Source: PALSA-1006 sp963733265 (lineage in GTDB: Bacteria; Pseudomonadota; Gammaproteobacteria; Burkholderiales; Gallionellaceae). From it: 64,000 nt of DNA. The notes under the pieces are model-generated. The model saw nothing but the letters and a program-made list of their open reading frames with translations, was not told where the DNA came from and did not search any database. Both the position numbers and the translations under genes were made by a program. The stretch spans positions 620,001 to 684,000 of the forward strand of contig CAVTCF010000003.1 in the NCBI GenBank assembly GCA_963733265.1. The letters run 5' to 3'. Of the stretch, positions 18,722-27,136 are shown piece after piece (within the stretch, counting starts at the first letter, position 1; each line of letters starts with the position of its first letter).

Positions 18722-19678
18722 TTGTTTGACTGGAGAGATTATGGAAACGGGATATACGCATTTGACTCAGGCTATGTGCGGCCTATTCTGGCTGCTATTC
18801 ACCTGATTACAGAGAACGGACGTGTTGCTTTCATCGATACAGGCACCAATGACTCTTTGCCGAATGCAATGGCAGCTTTGAAAAAACTGGGTTTAGATGC
18901 CAACGCGGTTGATTTTATTATATTGACCCATATCCACTTGGATCATGCGGGTGGTGCGAGTGCGATGATGCAGTCATTTCCTAATGCCAAACTGGTAGTT
19001 CATCCTCGCGGCTCAAAGCACATGGCCGAACCGTCCAAATTGATTGACGGTGTGACTGCGGTATATGGCGAAGAGTATGTGAAGCGCGTTTATGGTGAAA
19101 TCAAGCCAGTGGCAAATGAGCGCATTATTTCAGCGGAAGATGGGTACGTTATTTCTCTTGCCGGACGCAAGTTGACCTGTCTGGATACGCCGGGGCACGC
19201 GCGTCATCACAATTGTATTGTCGATGGCAAAACTGGCGGGATATTTACCGGTGATATGTTCGGCTTGTCTTATCGTGAATTGGATGTTGATGGCCGCCAG
19301 TTTATATTTCCCACATCTTCACCCAGCCAATTTGATCCGGTGGCCATGCACGCTTCGATTGATCGCCTACTGGCATTGTCACCACCCGCAATGTATTTGA
19401 CTCATTACGGCCAATTGAATGACGTTGAGCAGCGCGGACAAGATATGCATCGTCGTATAAATGCCTTGGTTGATCTGGCGGTTGCCGAACGCGCATCGGG
19501 AGATATGCGTCACGAGCGTATTAAGAAATCCATGGGGGAATACCTGTTAAGCGAGACGAAAAAGCATGGTTGCTCACTTGCAGAAACAACCCTGCTTGAT
19601 ATTTGGGAAGGAGATATCGAGTTGAATACGCAAGGATTGGAGATTTGGCTCGAAACAACTTTACCGCGTGAGAATTGA
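18722..19678 (+). CDS. metallo-beta-lactamase-fold hydrolase
   Basis: A cytoplasmic MBL-fold protein of 318 residues. The zinc ligands are visible: THIHLDHAGG (HxHxDH), a later His in DTPGHARHHN, Asp in GDMFG and a final His in LTHYG. It starts at a TTG (18722) with GGAG 7 nt upstream and no better start nearby. The 200-residue core resembles glyoxalase II-like thiolester hydrolases and the C-terminal helical part is family-specific. The substrate is unknown; neighbours give no hint. Confidence 0.85.
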   Translation: MFDWRDYGNGIYAFDSGYVRPILAAIHLITENGRVAFIDTGTNDSLPNAMAALKKLGLDANAVDFIILTHIHLDHAGGASAMMQSFPNAKLVVHPRGSKHMAEPSKLIDGVTAVYGEEYVKRVYGEIKPVANERIISAEDGYVISLAGRKLTCLDTPGHARHHNCIVDGKTGGIFTGDMFGLSYRELDVDGRQFIFPTSSPSQFDPVAMHASIDRLLALSPPAMYLTHYGQLNDVEQRGQDMHRRINALVDLAVAERASGDMRHERIKKSMGEYLLSETKKHGCSLAETTLLDIWEGDIELNTQGLEIWLETTLPREN

Positions 19679-19731
19679 GTCGTGACTGCACCACTAAATT
19701 AAGCATTGCCGGTAGCGTTTCGACACCTGTA

Positions 19732-19886
19732 ACACCAATGCTGAAATATGCCGTATTGTGCAAAGCAAGGTTGGTTAGCGCAGTAAATTGATGGCTCGAT
19801 TCATGCAATAAATGGTTGGGAAGTTTTTGTCAATGTCGGCAATTCATGTTAAAGCCGACTGTGGGTGTAAAATGATGATGGTTCGC
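19732..19886 (+). repeat. dispersed repeat A, copy 2
   Basis: The second copy of the segment at 2864-3019, one base shorter. It again lies directly upstream of a lipoprotein gene on the same strand (76 bp from its start) and is again followed by a copy of repeat B beyond that gene. Confidence 0.9.
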
Positions 19887-19962
19887 GGTCGGCCACAAGC
19901 AGCCGGTCGAGGAATGCTTCCATTTAGATGCCTTTCCCTTTATTGAACACTTTGGGAGCAGT

Positions 19963-20751
19963 ATGAAACGCAAGATGCGGAATTTAGCAATAGCTATGAT
20001 GGTACTCTTGGGAGCTTGTTCTGAAAAAGAACATTCCGTTATGGGTTCCGTCGCGGAATCTCCATCTTCAAGCCCTATTGCTTCAATCTCAGCAAGCGCT
20101 CCAATTTCCTCGAGTGCGCCTAAATCCCCCCCTGCCGTTGTCAGTGCTGAACAGAGTGATCACGCAGATCCAAGATTCCAAGAACCAAAAGAGTTAGCAA
20201 ACAGTGCGGGATTGGCTGAACGTAAAGAAGGAACGATATTTCTTCATTTGATATCTGGAAAATCAATAACTCTTAAAAATAATTCATGCGATAAAGTTGA
20301 AGAATGCGTGGAATATGTTTTTAGAGGATTGGTTGCCGACAAGCAATTCTTTTTAGTCGACGAGTATTATTATGAGGGGGGAACAACCCTTCTGTTTTCA
20401 AGAAATACCGGAGAGAAATACGACATAATCGATAATCCTATCGTATCTCTAGATGGAAAATATATCGTGGTGGCAAGTGAAAGGGAGGATGGTCATGCAG
20501 GTGCGTATTTATGGGAAATTAATGATGGAATTTTGATTTCTCGTTTTAAATATGCTCCTTCTGAGTACGAACTTTTTAGATTTAATCGTTGGGTTGACTC
20601 TACCAAAGTGGAAATGACAAAGTTGATGTGGGCTAGGGATTTTTGCCCAGACAGTCTTGTTGTGTTTCCGGTAACTCTTGATCTAAATAAAGATAATAAA
20701 TGGCTATTAGTTGGCGTACCAGTTAAAGATCATTTTACATGTGGGAATTAA
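19963..20751 (+). CDS. lipoprotein of unknown function
   Basis: A 262-residue secreted lipoprotein: basic start, hydrophobic stretch and lipobox LLGAC at about residues 15-19, then a Ser/Pro/Ala-rich linker of about 50 residues. The mature part is a mixed beta domain (LHLISGKSITLKNN, EYYYEGGTTLLFSRNTGEKYD, GAYLWEINDG) with two cysteine pairs possible. I do not recognise the family; strands around YIVVASEREDG and GAYLWEI hint at beta-propeller-like blades. The gene is visibly more AT-rich than the flanking operons, which suggests transfer. It is the cargo of the second A-B cassette. Confidence 0.8.
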   Translation: MKRKMRNLAIAMMVLLGACSEKEHSVMGSVAESPSSSPIASISASAPISSSAPKSPPAVVSAEQSDHADPRFQEPKELANSAGLAERKEGTIFLHLISGKSITLKNNSCDKVEECVEYVFRGLVADKQFFLVDEYYYEGGTTLLFSRNTGEKYDIIDNPIVSLDGKYIVVASEREDGHAGAYLWEINDGILISRFKYAPSEYELFRFNRWVDSTKVEMTKLMWARDFCPDSLVVFPVTLDLNKDNKWLLVGVPVKDHFTCGN

Positions 20752-20830
20752 CAAGCCGCAGCTACTAAGCTGCTTAAGGGTTAAATTCAGTGACCGTTAA
20801 CGGGAAGTCGCTATGTCGCTTGTGGGTTAG

Positions 20831-21026
20831 GTCCAGACTATGAGTTTTGATCTTTCAGTGACCGCTAACCAAAAAAGCAGACGTTAGAACTACGAGTTTC
20901 GTTTCAACCAATTTGAACTTCAGTGAAGTTGATTGTGAGGGACTGACTCCAACCTTGACCGTGATTTAATTTTATTCGGGTTAGACTTTGAAATCGTCGT
21001 CATTCAACCCTAGATTGCAAATAGCC
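20831..21026 (+). repeat. dispersed repeat B, copy 2
   Basis: Gap-free copy of 5001-5196 at roughly 92% by my count. It ends within the eutC coding segment. Together with 20752-20830 and the terminator below it fills the 481-bp gap between the lipoprotein gene and pstB. A second TTCAGTGACCGTTAACG-like unit sits just before it (about 20787-20803), echoing the TTCAGTGACCGCTAACC inside the repeat. Confidence 0.9.
20981..21026 (-). pseudogene. relic of the eutC 3' end
   Basis: Read on the minus strand this encodes AICNLGLNDDDFKV and a stop, the last 14 residues of EutC with one change (Gln to Leu). There is no promoter or start, and the upstream part of eutC is absent. It is the duplicated tail carried with repeat B. 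Confidence 0.9.
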
Positions 21027-21176
21027 AAAATAATAATCACTGTATGAGGCTTGAATGTTTTATCGGGGTAAAAAAATAGTTTTTCAACACAATCCGTTGT
21101 GGAGAAGTCATTGAAACTATCTGTGCTGATGCTATCGCTTTAATGAATTATCCGGGTTAAAGAATCCGCAAAATAT

Positions 21177-21207
21177 AACGCCGTCCACTTGCACGGTGGG
21201 CGGCGTT
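21177..21207 (-). terminator. hairpin terminator after pstB
   Basis: AACGCCGTCCAC pairs with GTGGGCGGCGTT around a short loop, 26 bp beyond the pstB stop. On the minus strand it is followed by ATATTTT, a modest T tract. Confidence 0.65.
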
Positions 21208-21232
21208 AACGGCCTTCATTTATTATTATTGC

Positions 21233-22009
21233 TTAACCAAATCGACCCGTAATGTAGTCTTCAGTTTCTTTACGCTTTGGATTGGTGAATACGGCACTGG
21301 TATCTCCGAACTCGACCAGATCACCCAGATACATATAGGCGGTGAAGTCGGATACGCGGGCTGCTTGTTGCATGTTGTGGGTGACGATCACGATAGTGAA
21401 ATCTTTTTTCAGTTCATCAACCAATTTTTCGATATGTGCAGTGGAAATGGGGTCAAGTGCGGAGGTCGGTTCATCCAGTAACAGAACTGTCGGTTTAACC
21501 GCAATGGCGCGGGCGATACACAGACGTTGTTGCTGACCACCGGATAGCCCGGTGCCGCTTTGCTTTAGCTTGTCTTTTACTTCGTTCCACAAGGCGGCTT
21601 TTTTGAGCGCCCATTCCACGCGTTCTTCCATGTCGCGGGCACTCAGATTTTCATATAGCTTTACGCCAAATGCGATGTTGTCATAGATGGACATTGGGAA
21701 TGGTGTGGGCTTTTGGAATACCATTCCAATTTTTGAACGCAGCGTATTTAGATCTTGTTTTTTATCCAGCAGATTTTCACCGTCGAGCAGTATTTCTCCC
21801 TCGGCACGTTGCTTGGGATAAAGCTGGTACATGCGGTTAAAAGTACGCAGTAATGTTGATTTTCCGCATCCGGATGGGCCGATAAAAGCGGTGACCATTT
21901 TGTCCGGGATGTTCATGTTGATATCTTTTAGAGCACGATCCGCACCGTAGTAAAAATTTAGATTTTTTACGATTAGTTTGTGCGGAGTTGTAATTGATTC
22001 AGCGTTCAT
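21233..22009 (-). CDS. pstB: phosphate ABC transporter ATP-binding protein
   Basis: Powers high-affinity phosphate import. Walker A GPSGCGKST (residues about 43-51), Q-loop MVFQKPTPFPMSIYDN, signature LSGGQQQRLCIARA, Walker B VLLLDEPTSALDP and the H-loop THNM are all present. Length 258 is normal. It is the last pst gene; phoU, which often follows, is not in the window, and a hairpin and repeat B follow instead. Confidence 0.97.
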   Translation of the reverse strand: MNAESITTPHKLIVKNLNFYYGADRALKDINMNIPDKMVTAFIGPSGCGKSTLLRTFNRMYQLYPKQRAEGEILLDGENLLDKKQDLNTLRSKIGMVFQKPTPFPMSIYDNIAFGVKLYENLSARDMEERVEWALKKAALWNEVKDKLKQSGTGLSGGQQQRLCIARAIAVKPTVLLLDEPTSALDPISTAHIEKLVDELKKDFTIVIVTHNMQQAARVSDFTAYMYLGDLVEFGDTSAVFTNPKRKETEDYITGRFG

Positions 22010-22021
22010 CTGCTTGCTTTC

Positions 22022-22888
22022 TTAATGGGTATTCGCTTTTTGACGGAACATGACACGTGCGACAATATTCAATGTGAGCACGCTAAATGTGATGATGAGC
22101 GCCCCGGCCCAAGCCAGACTGCGCCAGTCATCATACGGACTCATGGCAAATTGGAAAATCACTACCGGCAAATTTGCCATCGGCTGGTTCATGTTGTAGC
22201 TAAAGAACTGGTTGTTCAGCGCGGTAAACAGCAAGGGAGCCGTTTCGCCGCTGATGCGCGCAATGGCCAGTAGAATCCCGGTCAAAATACCGGCACGGGC
22301 AGCACGCAAGGTTACAAAAGTGATCACCTTCCACTGTGGTGCGCCCAAAGCCGCTGCCGCTTCACGCAAGCTGTTTGGAATCAGGCGCAGCATATTTTCA
22401 GTGGTGCGGATGACCACTGGAATGACAATGATGGAAAGCGCAAACGTGCCACCCCAGCCGGAAAAGTGGCCAACTTTAATGACGTACACCGCGTAAATAA
22501 ACAATCCAATCACAATGGAGGGCGCGGACAATAAAATGTCGTTAATAAAACGTGTTACCGGAGACAGCCAGCCACGCTGTCCGAACTCTGCCAAATAAGT
22601 TCCGGCCAAAATCCCGATTGGAGTACCAATGATTGTGGCCATGAACGTCATCATCAGACTTCCCCAGATGGCGTTGCTTAGACCGCCCTGACTTCCGGGA
22701 GGTGGCGTGGTTTGGGTAAAGATAGTGGTACTCAGCGCGGGCAAACCTTGTATTAGCAGGGTCACCAGAATCCAACCCAGCCAGAATAAACCAAAGGCCA
22801 TCGCGAGAACGGAGATCGTCAGGCTAATCGTGTTAATTAAACGACGGCGTGCGTAAAGTGAAAACATATCAGGCCCCATGTCCTTCAC
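22022..22888 (-). CDS. pstA: phosphate ABC transporter permease PstA
   Basis: Inner-membrane permease of the Pst system, with about six membrane helices and the cytoplasmic loop LREAAAALGAPQWKVITFVTL that docks on PstB. The frame begins at a GTG (22888) overlapping pstC; ATGs at 22879 and 22867 are alternatives, the latter (MFSLYARRR) just past the pstC stop and perhaps the real start. Length 281-288. Confidence 0.95.
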   Translation of the reverse strand: MKDMGPDMFSLYARRRLINTISLTISVLAMAFGLFWLGWILVTLLIQGLPALSTTIFTQTTPPPGSQGGLSNAIWGSLMMTFMATIIGTPIGILAGTYLAEFGQRGWLSPVTRFINDILLSAPSIVIGLFIYAVYVIKVGHFSGWGGTFALSIIVIPVVIRTTENMLRLIPNSLREAAAALGAPQWKVITFVTLRAARAGILTGILLAIARISGETAPLLFTALNNQFFSYNMNQPMANLPVVIFQFAMSPYDDWRSLAWAGALIITFSVLTLNIVARVMFRQKANTH

Positions 22889-23831
22889 GTTGCGCCAGTC
22901 TGTACAGCATGAAACGAGCCAGCGAAAGTACCACGAAGGTGATAAAGAAAAGGATCAGGCCAAGCTCAACCAGTGCAGAGGTATACAAATCGCCCACGGC
23001 TTCCGTAAATTCGTTGGCCAGAGCCGAGGAGATACTATTGCCCGGCTTTAACAGCGATGCACTAAGTTGATGTGCGTTACCAATGACAAAGGTAATCGCC
23101 ATTGTTTCCCCCAATGCGCGCCCCAGCCCCAACATGATGCCACCAACCACGCCGATCTTGGTGTAGGGCAGCACGACTTGGTACATCACTTCCCATGTGG
23201 TTGCACCCAATCCGTAAGCAGATTCTTTGAGCAGAGTTGGAACAACATCAAAAACATCGCGCATTACAGAGGCAATGAACGGGATGATCATGATGGCTAA
23301 AATAATACCTGCCGCCAACACGCTGATCCCTAGATTGGGGCCGCTGAACAATGGCGAAATGACGGGAAGTTGTCCAAGATTGTCGTTGATCCAGGGTTCA
23401 ATATGATCGGCAAAAATAGGCACGAACACAAATAAACCCCACATGCCGTAAATGATGCTGGGAATGCCGGCCAACAATTCAATGGCAACGCCCAATGGCC
23501 GACGCATCCATTGCGGAGATAGTTCGGTCAGAAATATGGCGATACCGAAGCTGACCGGAATGGCGATCAGTAAAGCAATAATCGAGGTTGCCAATGTACC
23601 GGCAATGGGTACCAGTGCTCCAAACTTGTCTGTAACCGGGTTCCAGTCGGCACTGGTCAAAAAGCCAAAGCCGAATTCGTGCATGGCGAGTGAGCTGGAA
23701 ACAACCAGCGAAGCAATAATGCTGAGCAATAAAGCAAGAACACCAAAGGCACAAAAGCGAGTCAGGTTGCGGAACAAAATATCCAGCAAATTTTGACGTT
23801 TTAACTGGCTGTCGCGAAGTTGCGTGGACAT
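22869..23831 (-). CDS. pstC: phosphate ABC transporter permease PstC
   Basis: Partner permease of PstA. Six predicted helices; the ATPase-docking loop is LLKESAYGLGATTWEVMYQVVLP, and LAGIPSIIYGMWGLFVFVP is the conserved mid-protein helix. 320 residues, normal. It is separated from pstS by 177 bp containing two hairpins and overlaps pstA by about 20 bp. Confidence 0.96.
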   Translation of the reverse strand: MSTQLRDSQLKRQNLLDILFRNLTRFCAFGVLALLLSIIASLVVSSSLAMHEFGFGFLTSADWNPVTDKFGALVPIAGTLATSIIALLIAIPVSFGIAIFLTELSPQWMRRPLGVAIELLAGIPSIIYGMWGLFVFVPIFADHIEPWINDNLGQLPVISPLFSGPNLGISVLAAGIILAIMIIPFIASVMRDVFDVVPTLLKESAYGLGATTWEVMYQVVLPYTKIGVVGGIMLGLGRALGETMAITFVIGNAHQLSASLLKPGNSISSALANEFTEAVGDLYTSALVELGLILFFITFVVLSLARFMLYRLAQREGHGA

Positions 23832-23890
23832 AATATGGTTATACTTTTTTTGATTTTAATGAAAGTGTTGCTTTAAGTATTGCTTCAAAT

Positions 23891-23961
23891 TTGAAAAATT
23901 GATTTTCAGCTCCTAATCTAAAAATCAATTTTCAAAATCCGGGGAGGCAGAAATCTCCCCG
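23891..23961 (-). terminator. pstS-pstC intercistronic hairpins (possible attenuator)
   Basis: Two structures in tandem: a GGGGAG/CTCCCC hairpin (23940-23961) and a 15-bp AT-rich inverted repeat with one bulge (arms 23891-23906 and 23921-23935). Such structures after a binding-protein gene often protect or terminate the transcript so that the binding protein is made in excess; the role here is inferred. Confidence 0.5.
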
Positions 23962-24008
23962 AATGTTTTTTTAAGTGCAAACAATATCTCGCGTTTCAAT
24001 CCATCATT

Positions 24009-25052
24009 CTACCAAACAGCTTTGCCATCCGCACCTTTGATTTGCACTTTCCAAGCGTCACGAATCAGTTTGGTTACGCTTTCTGGCAAAGGAACATAAT
24101 CCAAATCGGCAGCCAACTTTCCGCCATTGCTGTATGCCCAATCGAAGAATTTCAGCACATCCTTGGCTGCTGCCGCGTCATCTTCTTTGGCGTGTACCAG
24201 GATAAATGTTGCGCCGCTGATAGGCCAGCTTTCTTTACCGGGTTGATTGGTCAGCACTTGATAGAAACCCTCTTCAGCTTTCCATTTGGCATTTGCAGCC
24301 GCCGCCTTGAAGTTGGCTTCAAACGGGTGAACGAACTGGCCGTCACTATTCTTCAATTGCACGTAGTCCATTTTGTTTTGCTTGGCATAGGCATACTCAA
24401 CATAACCAATTGAGTTCTTGATGCTTTTTACGTTGGCGGCAACACCTTCGTTACCCTTGCCGCCCATGCCTGTTGGCCAAGCTACGGCAGTGTCAGCGCC
24501 TATGCTGGATTTCCACTCGGGGCTAACTTGGGAGAGGTAAGTTGTGAAAATGAATGAAGTGCCGGAACCATCCGAACGGTGAACGACTGTAATGTCGGTG
24601 TTTGGCAACGAAATGCCTTTATTGTCGGCTGCCAGTTTCGGGTCATTCCATTTTGTGATTTTGCCTTGGTAGATATCTGCCAAAATTTGACCGGTGAGCT
24701 TTAATTGGCCAGGTTGCACGCCTTCAACATTAATAACAGGAACGACACCACCGATAACGGTTGGGAATTGAACCAAGCCATCTTTGGCAAGTGCATCTGC
24801 AGTCAGTGGTTTATCGGAAGCGCCGAAATTAACTGTTTTAGCGGTAATTTGCTTGATGCCGCCGCCGGAACCGATAGATTGATAGTTAAGACCAACACCT
24901 GTTTGAGCTTTGTATGCTTCGGCCCATTTTGCGTAAACGGGGTATGGGAAGGTTGCGCCAGCGCCGGTGATGTCACCCGCCAAGGCTGTACCGGTAGATA
25001 GCATAGCGGCGGTGAGGCCGATGCTAACTAGAAGACGATTCAATGTGCTCAT
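24009..25052 (-). CDS. pstS: phosphate-binding periplasmic protein
   Basis: Captures phosphate for PstCAB. Signal peptide of about 25 residues (LLVSIGLTAAMLSTGTALAG) followed by DITGAGATFPYPVYAKWAEAY, SIGSGGGIKQI, FGASDKPL and HRSDGSGTSFIFTTYLS, the phosphate-contacting segments. The 347-residue length fits. It is the first gene of pstSCAB and lies behind a Pho box. Confidence 0.97.
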   Translation of the reverse strand: MSTLNRLLVSIGLTAAMLSTGTALAGDITGAGATFPYPVYAKWAEAYKAQTGVGLNYQSIGSGGGIKQITAKTVNFGASDKPLTADALAKDGLVQFPTVIGGVVPVINVEGVQPGQLKLTGQILADIYQGKITKWNDPKLAADNKGISLPNTDITVVHRSDGSGTSFIFTTYLSQVSPEWKSSIGADTAVAWPTGMGGKGNEGVAANVKSIKNSIGYVEYAYAKQNKMDYVQLKNSDGQFVHPFEANFKAAAANAKWKAEEGFYQVLTNQPGKESWPISGATFILVHAKEDDAAAAKDVLKFFDWAYSNGGKLAADLDYVPLPESVTKLIRDAWKVQIKGADGKAVW

Positions 25053-25127
25053 GTTTTCTCCTAAGTGTTGTATATATAACTATGCTACTTACTGATTTTT
25101 TTGCAGGCTGAATGATATATAGTCCTT

Positions 25128-25144
25128 GTTACATAATTATTACA
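25128..25144 (-). promoter_or_regulatory. Pho box upstream of pstS
   Basis: On the minus strand the site reads TGTAATAATTATGTAAC: two TGTAA units with 11-bp periodicity, close to the PhoB consensus of two TGTCA-type units. It is 75 bp before the pstS start, and a TATAT-rich -10-like segment follows 8 nt downstream. It implies induction by phosphate starvation. Confidence 0.65.
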
Positions 25145-25304
25145 CAGGGAGGTAAAGGCATTTACTAAAGTATAATTTTCCCTTGAGTTATGATTTGAGT
25201 AGCTTGGTTACGACTGACTTAATGCAGAATTGGTGTTTGGCAAGATTGACCATTAGGGTTTTCGCAGGTACGATTCGGACCTTTGGGGTTGTGGGGAATA
25301 ACGG

Positions 25305-26060
25305 ATGCGCCGCAAATTAGTTGTCGGGAATTGGAAAATGCATGGGCGTCTGGCTTCCAACACGGAATTGTTGGGTAAGGTTGTCGCAGGTGTGCGAGAA
25401 TTGAAAGGGGCGGACTTTGCTGTATGCGTCCCTTACCCTTACCTTTTTCAGGTGCAATCCAAACTTCAGGCGACTAACGTTGCCTGGGGTGCGCAGAACC
25501 TGAATCAATATGAAGAGGGTGCATTTACGGGGGCGGTTTCTCCCGGAATGCTGACTGACTTCGGTTGCAAATATGTCATTATTGGTCATTCTGAGCGTCG
25601 TGGCCTTTTCCATGAAAGTAACGAGATCGCTTCGGCCAAGTTTGACGCTGCTTTAAAAGCGGGGTTGACTCCTATTTTTTGTGTGGGTGAGACCTTGGAA
25701 GAACGCGAAGCGGGAGTGACTGAACAGGTTGTGGCAACCCAGTTGGATGCAGTGCTGGAAAAAGATGGTTCTCAAGGCTTGGCGAAAGCTGTTGTTGCCT
25801 ACGAACCGGTTTGGGCGATTGGTACTGGCAAGACAGCTTCACCAGCACAGGCTCAGGCTGTACATGCATTTATTAGGCGGCGTGTTGCGCAACAAGATAG
25901 TCAAGTTGCACAAGGCTTGTGTATACTCTATGGCGGAAGCGTGAAACCGGCCAATGCGGCGGAGTTGTTTACCATGCCCGATATCGATGGTGGCTTGATA
26001 GGCGGCGCGGCTTTGGTGGCTGAAGACTTTGTGTCGATTTGCCGGGCTGCGCAAAAATAG
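25305..26060 (+). CDS. tpiA: triosephosphate isomerase
   Basis: Interconverts dihydroxyacetone phosphate and glyceraldehyde-3-phosphate. Landmarks: VVGNWKMHG (Asn/Lys), VIIGHSERR (catalytic His), AYEPVWAIGTGKTASPAQAQ (catalytic Glu and loop 6) and LYGGSVKPANA. 251 residues. It precedes secG by 40 bp, the usual arrangement before the nuo operon in Betaproteobacteria. It would also take up the dihydroxyacetone phosphate made by GlpD. Confidence 0.97.
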   Translation: MRRKLVVGNWKMHGRLASNTELLGKVVAGVRELKGADFAVCVPYPYLFQVQSKLQATNVAWGAQNLNQYEEGAFTGAVSPGMLTDFGCKYVIIGHSERRGLFHESNEIASAKFDAALKAGLTPIFCVGETLEEREAGVTEQVVATQLDAVLEKDGSQGLAKAVVAYEPVWAIGTGKTASPAQAQAVHAFIRRRVAQQDSQVAQGLCILYGGSVKPANAAELFTMPDIDGGLIGGAALVAEDFVSICRAAQK

Positions 26061-26100
26061 TTGATTTTGGCTAAAATAATTTGATTCTTGGAGTAGTTGA

Positions 26101-26454
26101 GTGGAAACATTAGTTTGGGTTGTACATGTAATAACCGCGATTGTGCTGATTGGACTGGTGCTGATTCAGCATGGCAAAGGTGCCGATATGGGTGCAGCTT
26201 TTGGTACCGGCTCCGCAGGCAGTTTATTCGGGTCTAGTGGGTCAGCCAATTTTTTAAGCAGAAGTACCGCTGTCGCTGCTACTATTTTCTTTGTGACAAG
26301 TCTTTCCCTGACATATATATATGCTCATCCTACCCAGGGACAGGGGGTTATGGATAAAGTCGACACAAGTAAAATAGTGCCGCAAGTGGTGTCAGTTCCA
26401 ACTGCGCCGGATGTTGATGCAGCGGGCTCGAAATCGAAAGATGTGCCCAGATAA
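26101..26454 (+). CDS. secG: protein translocase subunit SecG
   Basis: Small auxiliary subunit of the SecYEG channel. GTG start; two membrane helices (LVWVVHVITAIVLIGLVLIQ and STAVAATIFFVTSLSLTYIY) around the conserved HGKGADMGAAFGTGSAGSLFGSSG loop region. The polar tail of about 35 residues is variable in the family. Length 117. Confidence 0.93.
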   Translation: METLVWVVHVITAIVLIGLVLIQHGKGADMGAAFGTGSAGSLFGSSGSANFLSRSTAVAATIFFVTSLSLTYIYAHPTQGQGVMDKVDTSKIVPQVVSVPTAPDVDAAGSKSKDVPR

Positions 26455-26594
26455 AAGTTAATATATAAAATCCAGTTTTATAAGCTAAGCTAGGCAAGTC
26501 ACAAGCAAAATATTGCGCCGCCGCATATGGATAATATGCACAAAGTAATTTTTTGCGTGCAATACAGCTTAGCGACTAAAATTGGATTTCTAAT

Positions 26595-26681
26595 GCGGAG
26601 TTGGCGGAATTGGTAGACGCGTAGCCTTGAGGTGGCTATGTCCGTAAGGACGTGAGGGTTCGAGTCCCTTGCCCCGCACCA
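26595..26681 (+). tRNA. tRNA-Leu (anticodon GAG)
   Basis: Cloverleaf with the long variable arm of class II tRNAs: acceptor GCGGAGT, D-arm with GAATTGGTAGA, anticodon stem-loop TAGCC-TTGAGGT-GGCTA (anticodon GAG), variable arm GTCC-GTAA-GGAC, T-loop TTCGAGT and encoded CCA. The acceptor has one A-C mismatch (fifth pair) and one G-T wobble (seventh pair). It lies between secG and nuoA. Confidence 0.95.
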
Positions 26682-26779
26682 AATTAAACCCAAAGCGCCG
26701 AGTTTTGGTTGTGTTAAACAAAATATATCGGAGAAGTAGTTGCTCTTCGAATCGAATGACGCAAGAGGGGGAGTACAGA

Positions 26780-27136
26780 ATGTTGGAAGGTTATTTTCCG
26801 ATTTTGTTATTTATTATTGTTGGTCTGGCTGTCGGAGTCATCCCGTTGCTTATGGGACGTTTCGGCGCGCCACACCGTCCTGATAGTGCCAAGCTTTCGC
26901 CGTACGAGTGCGGTTTTGAGGCTTTTGAAGATGCGCGTATGAAATTTGACGTGCGCTATTATCTGGTGGCAATCCTGTTTATTCTGTTCGATCTCGAAAT
27001 CGCGTTTCTTTTCCCCTGGGCTGTTGTGCTTAAGGAAATTGGCACGTTTGGCTTCTTGTCCATGATGGTGTTTCTGGCGATCCTTGTTGTGGGCTTTATC
27101 TATGAATGGATGAAAGGAGCGTTGGAATGGGAATAG
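26780..27136 (+). CDS. nuoA: NADH-quinone oxidoreductase subunit A
   Basis: Small membrane subunit of complex I next to the quinone site. Three helices and the conserved YECGFEAFEDARMKFDVRYYLVA and FDLEIAFLFPWA segments. The frame is open from 26669, but the ATG at 26780 (MLEGYFPILLF) has a strong GGGGGAG upstream and gives the usual 118 residues. First gene of the 14-gene nuo operon; nuoB starts inside its last codons. Confidence 0.95.
   Translation: MLEGYFPILLFIIVGLAVGVIPLLMGRFGAPHRPDSAKLSPYECGFEAFEDARMKFDVRYYLVAILFILFDLEIAFLFPWAVVLKEIGTFGFLSMMVFLAILVVGFIYEWMKGALEWE

Noticed and set aside
20831..20900. Possible integron attC site in repeat B (GTTAG and CTAAC pairs)
   Set aside because: The half-sites are too close and in the wrong order for R'/R'' boxes, and no integrase gene is present.
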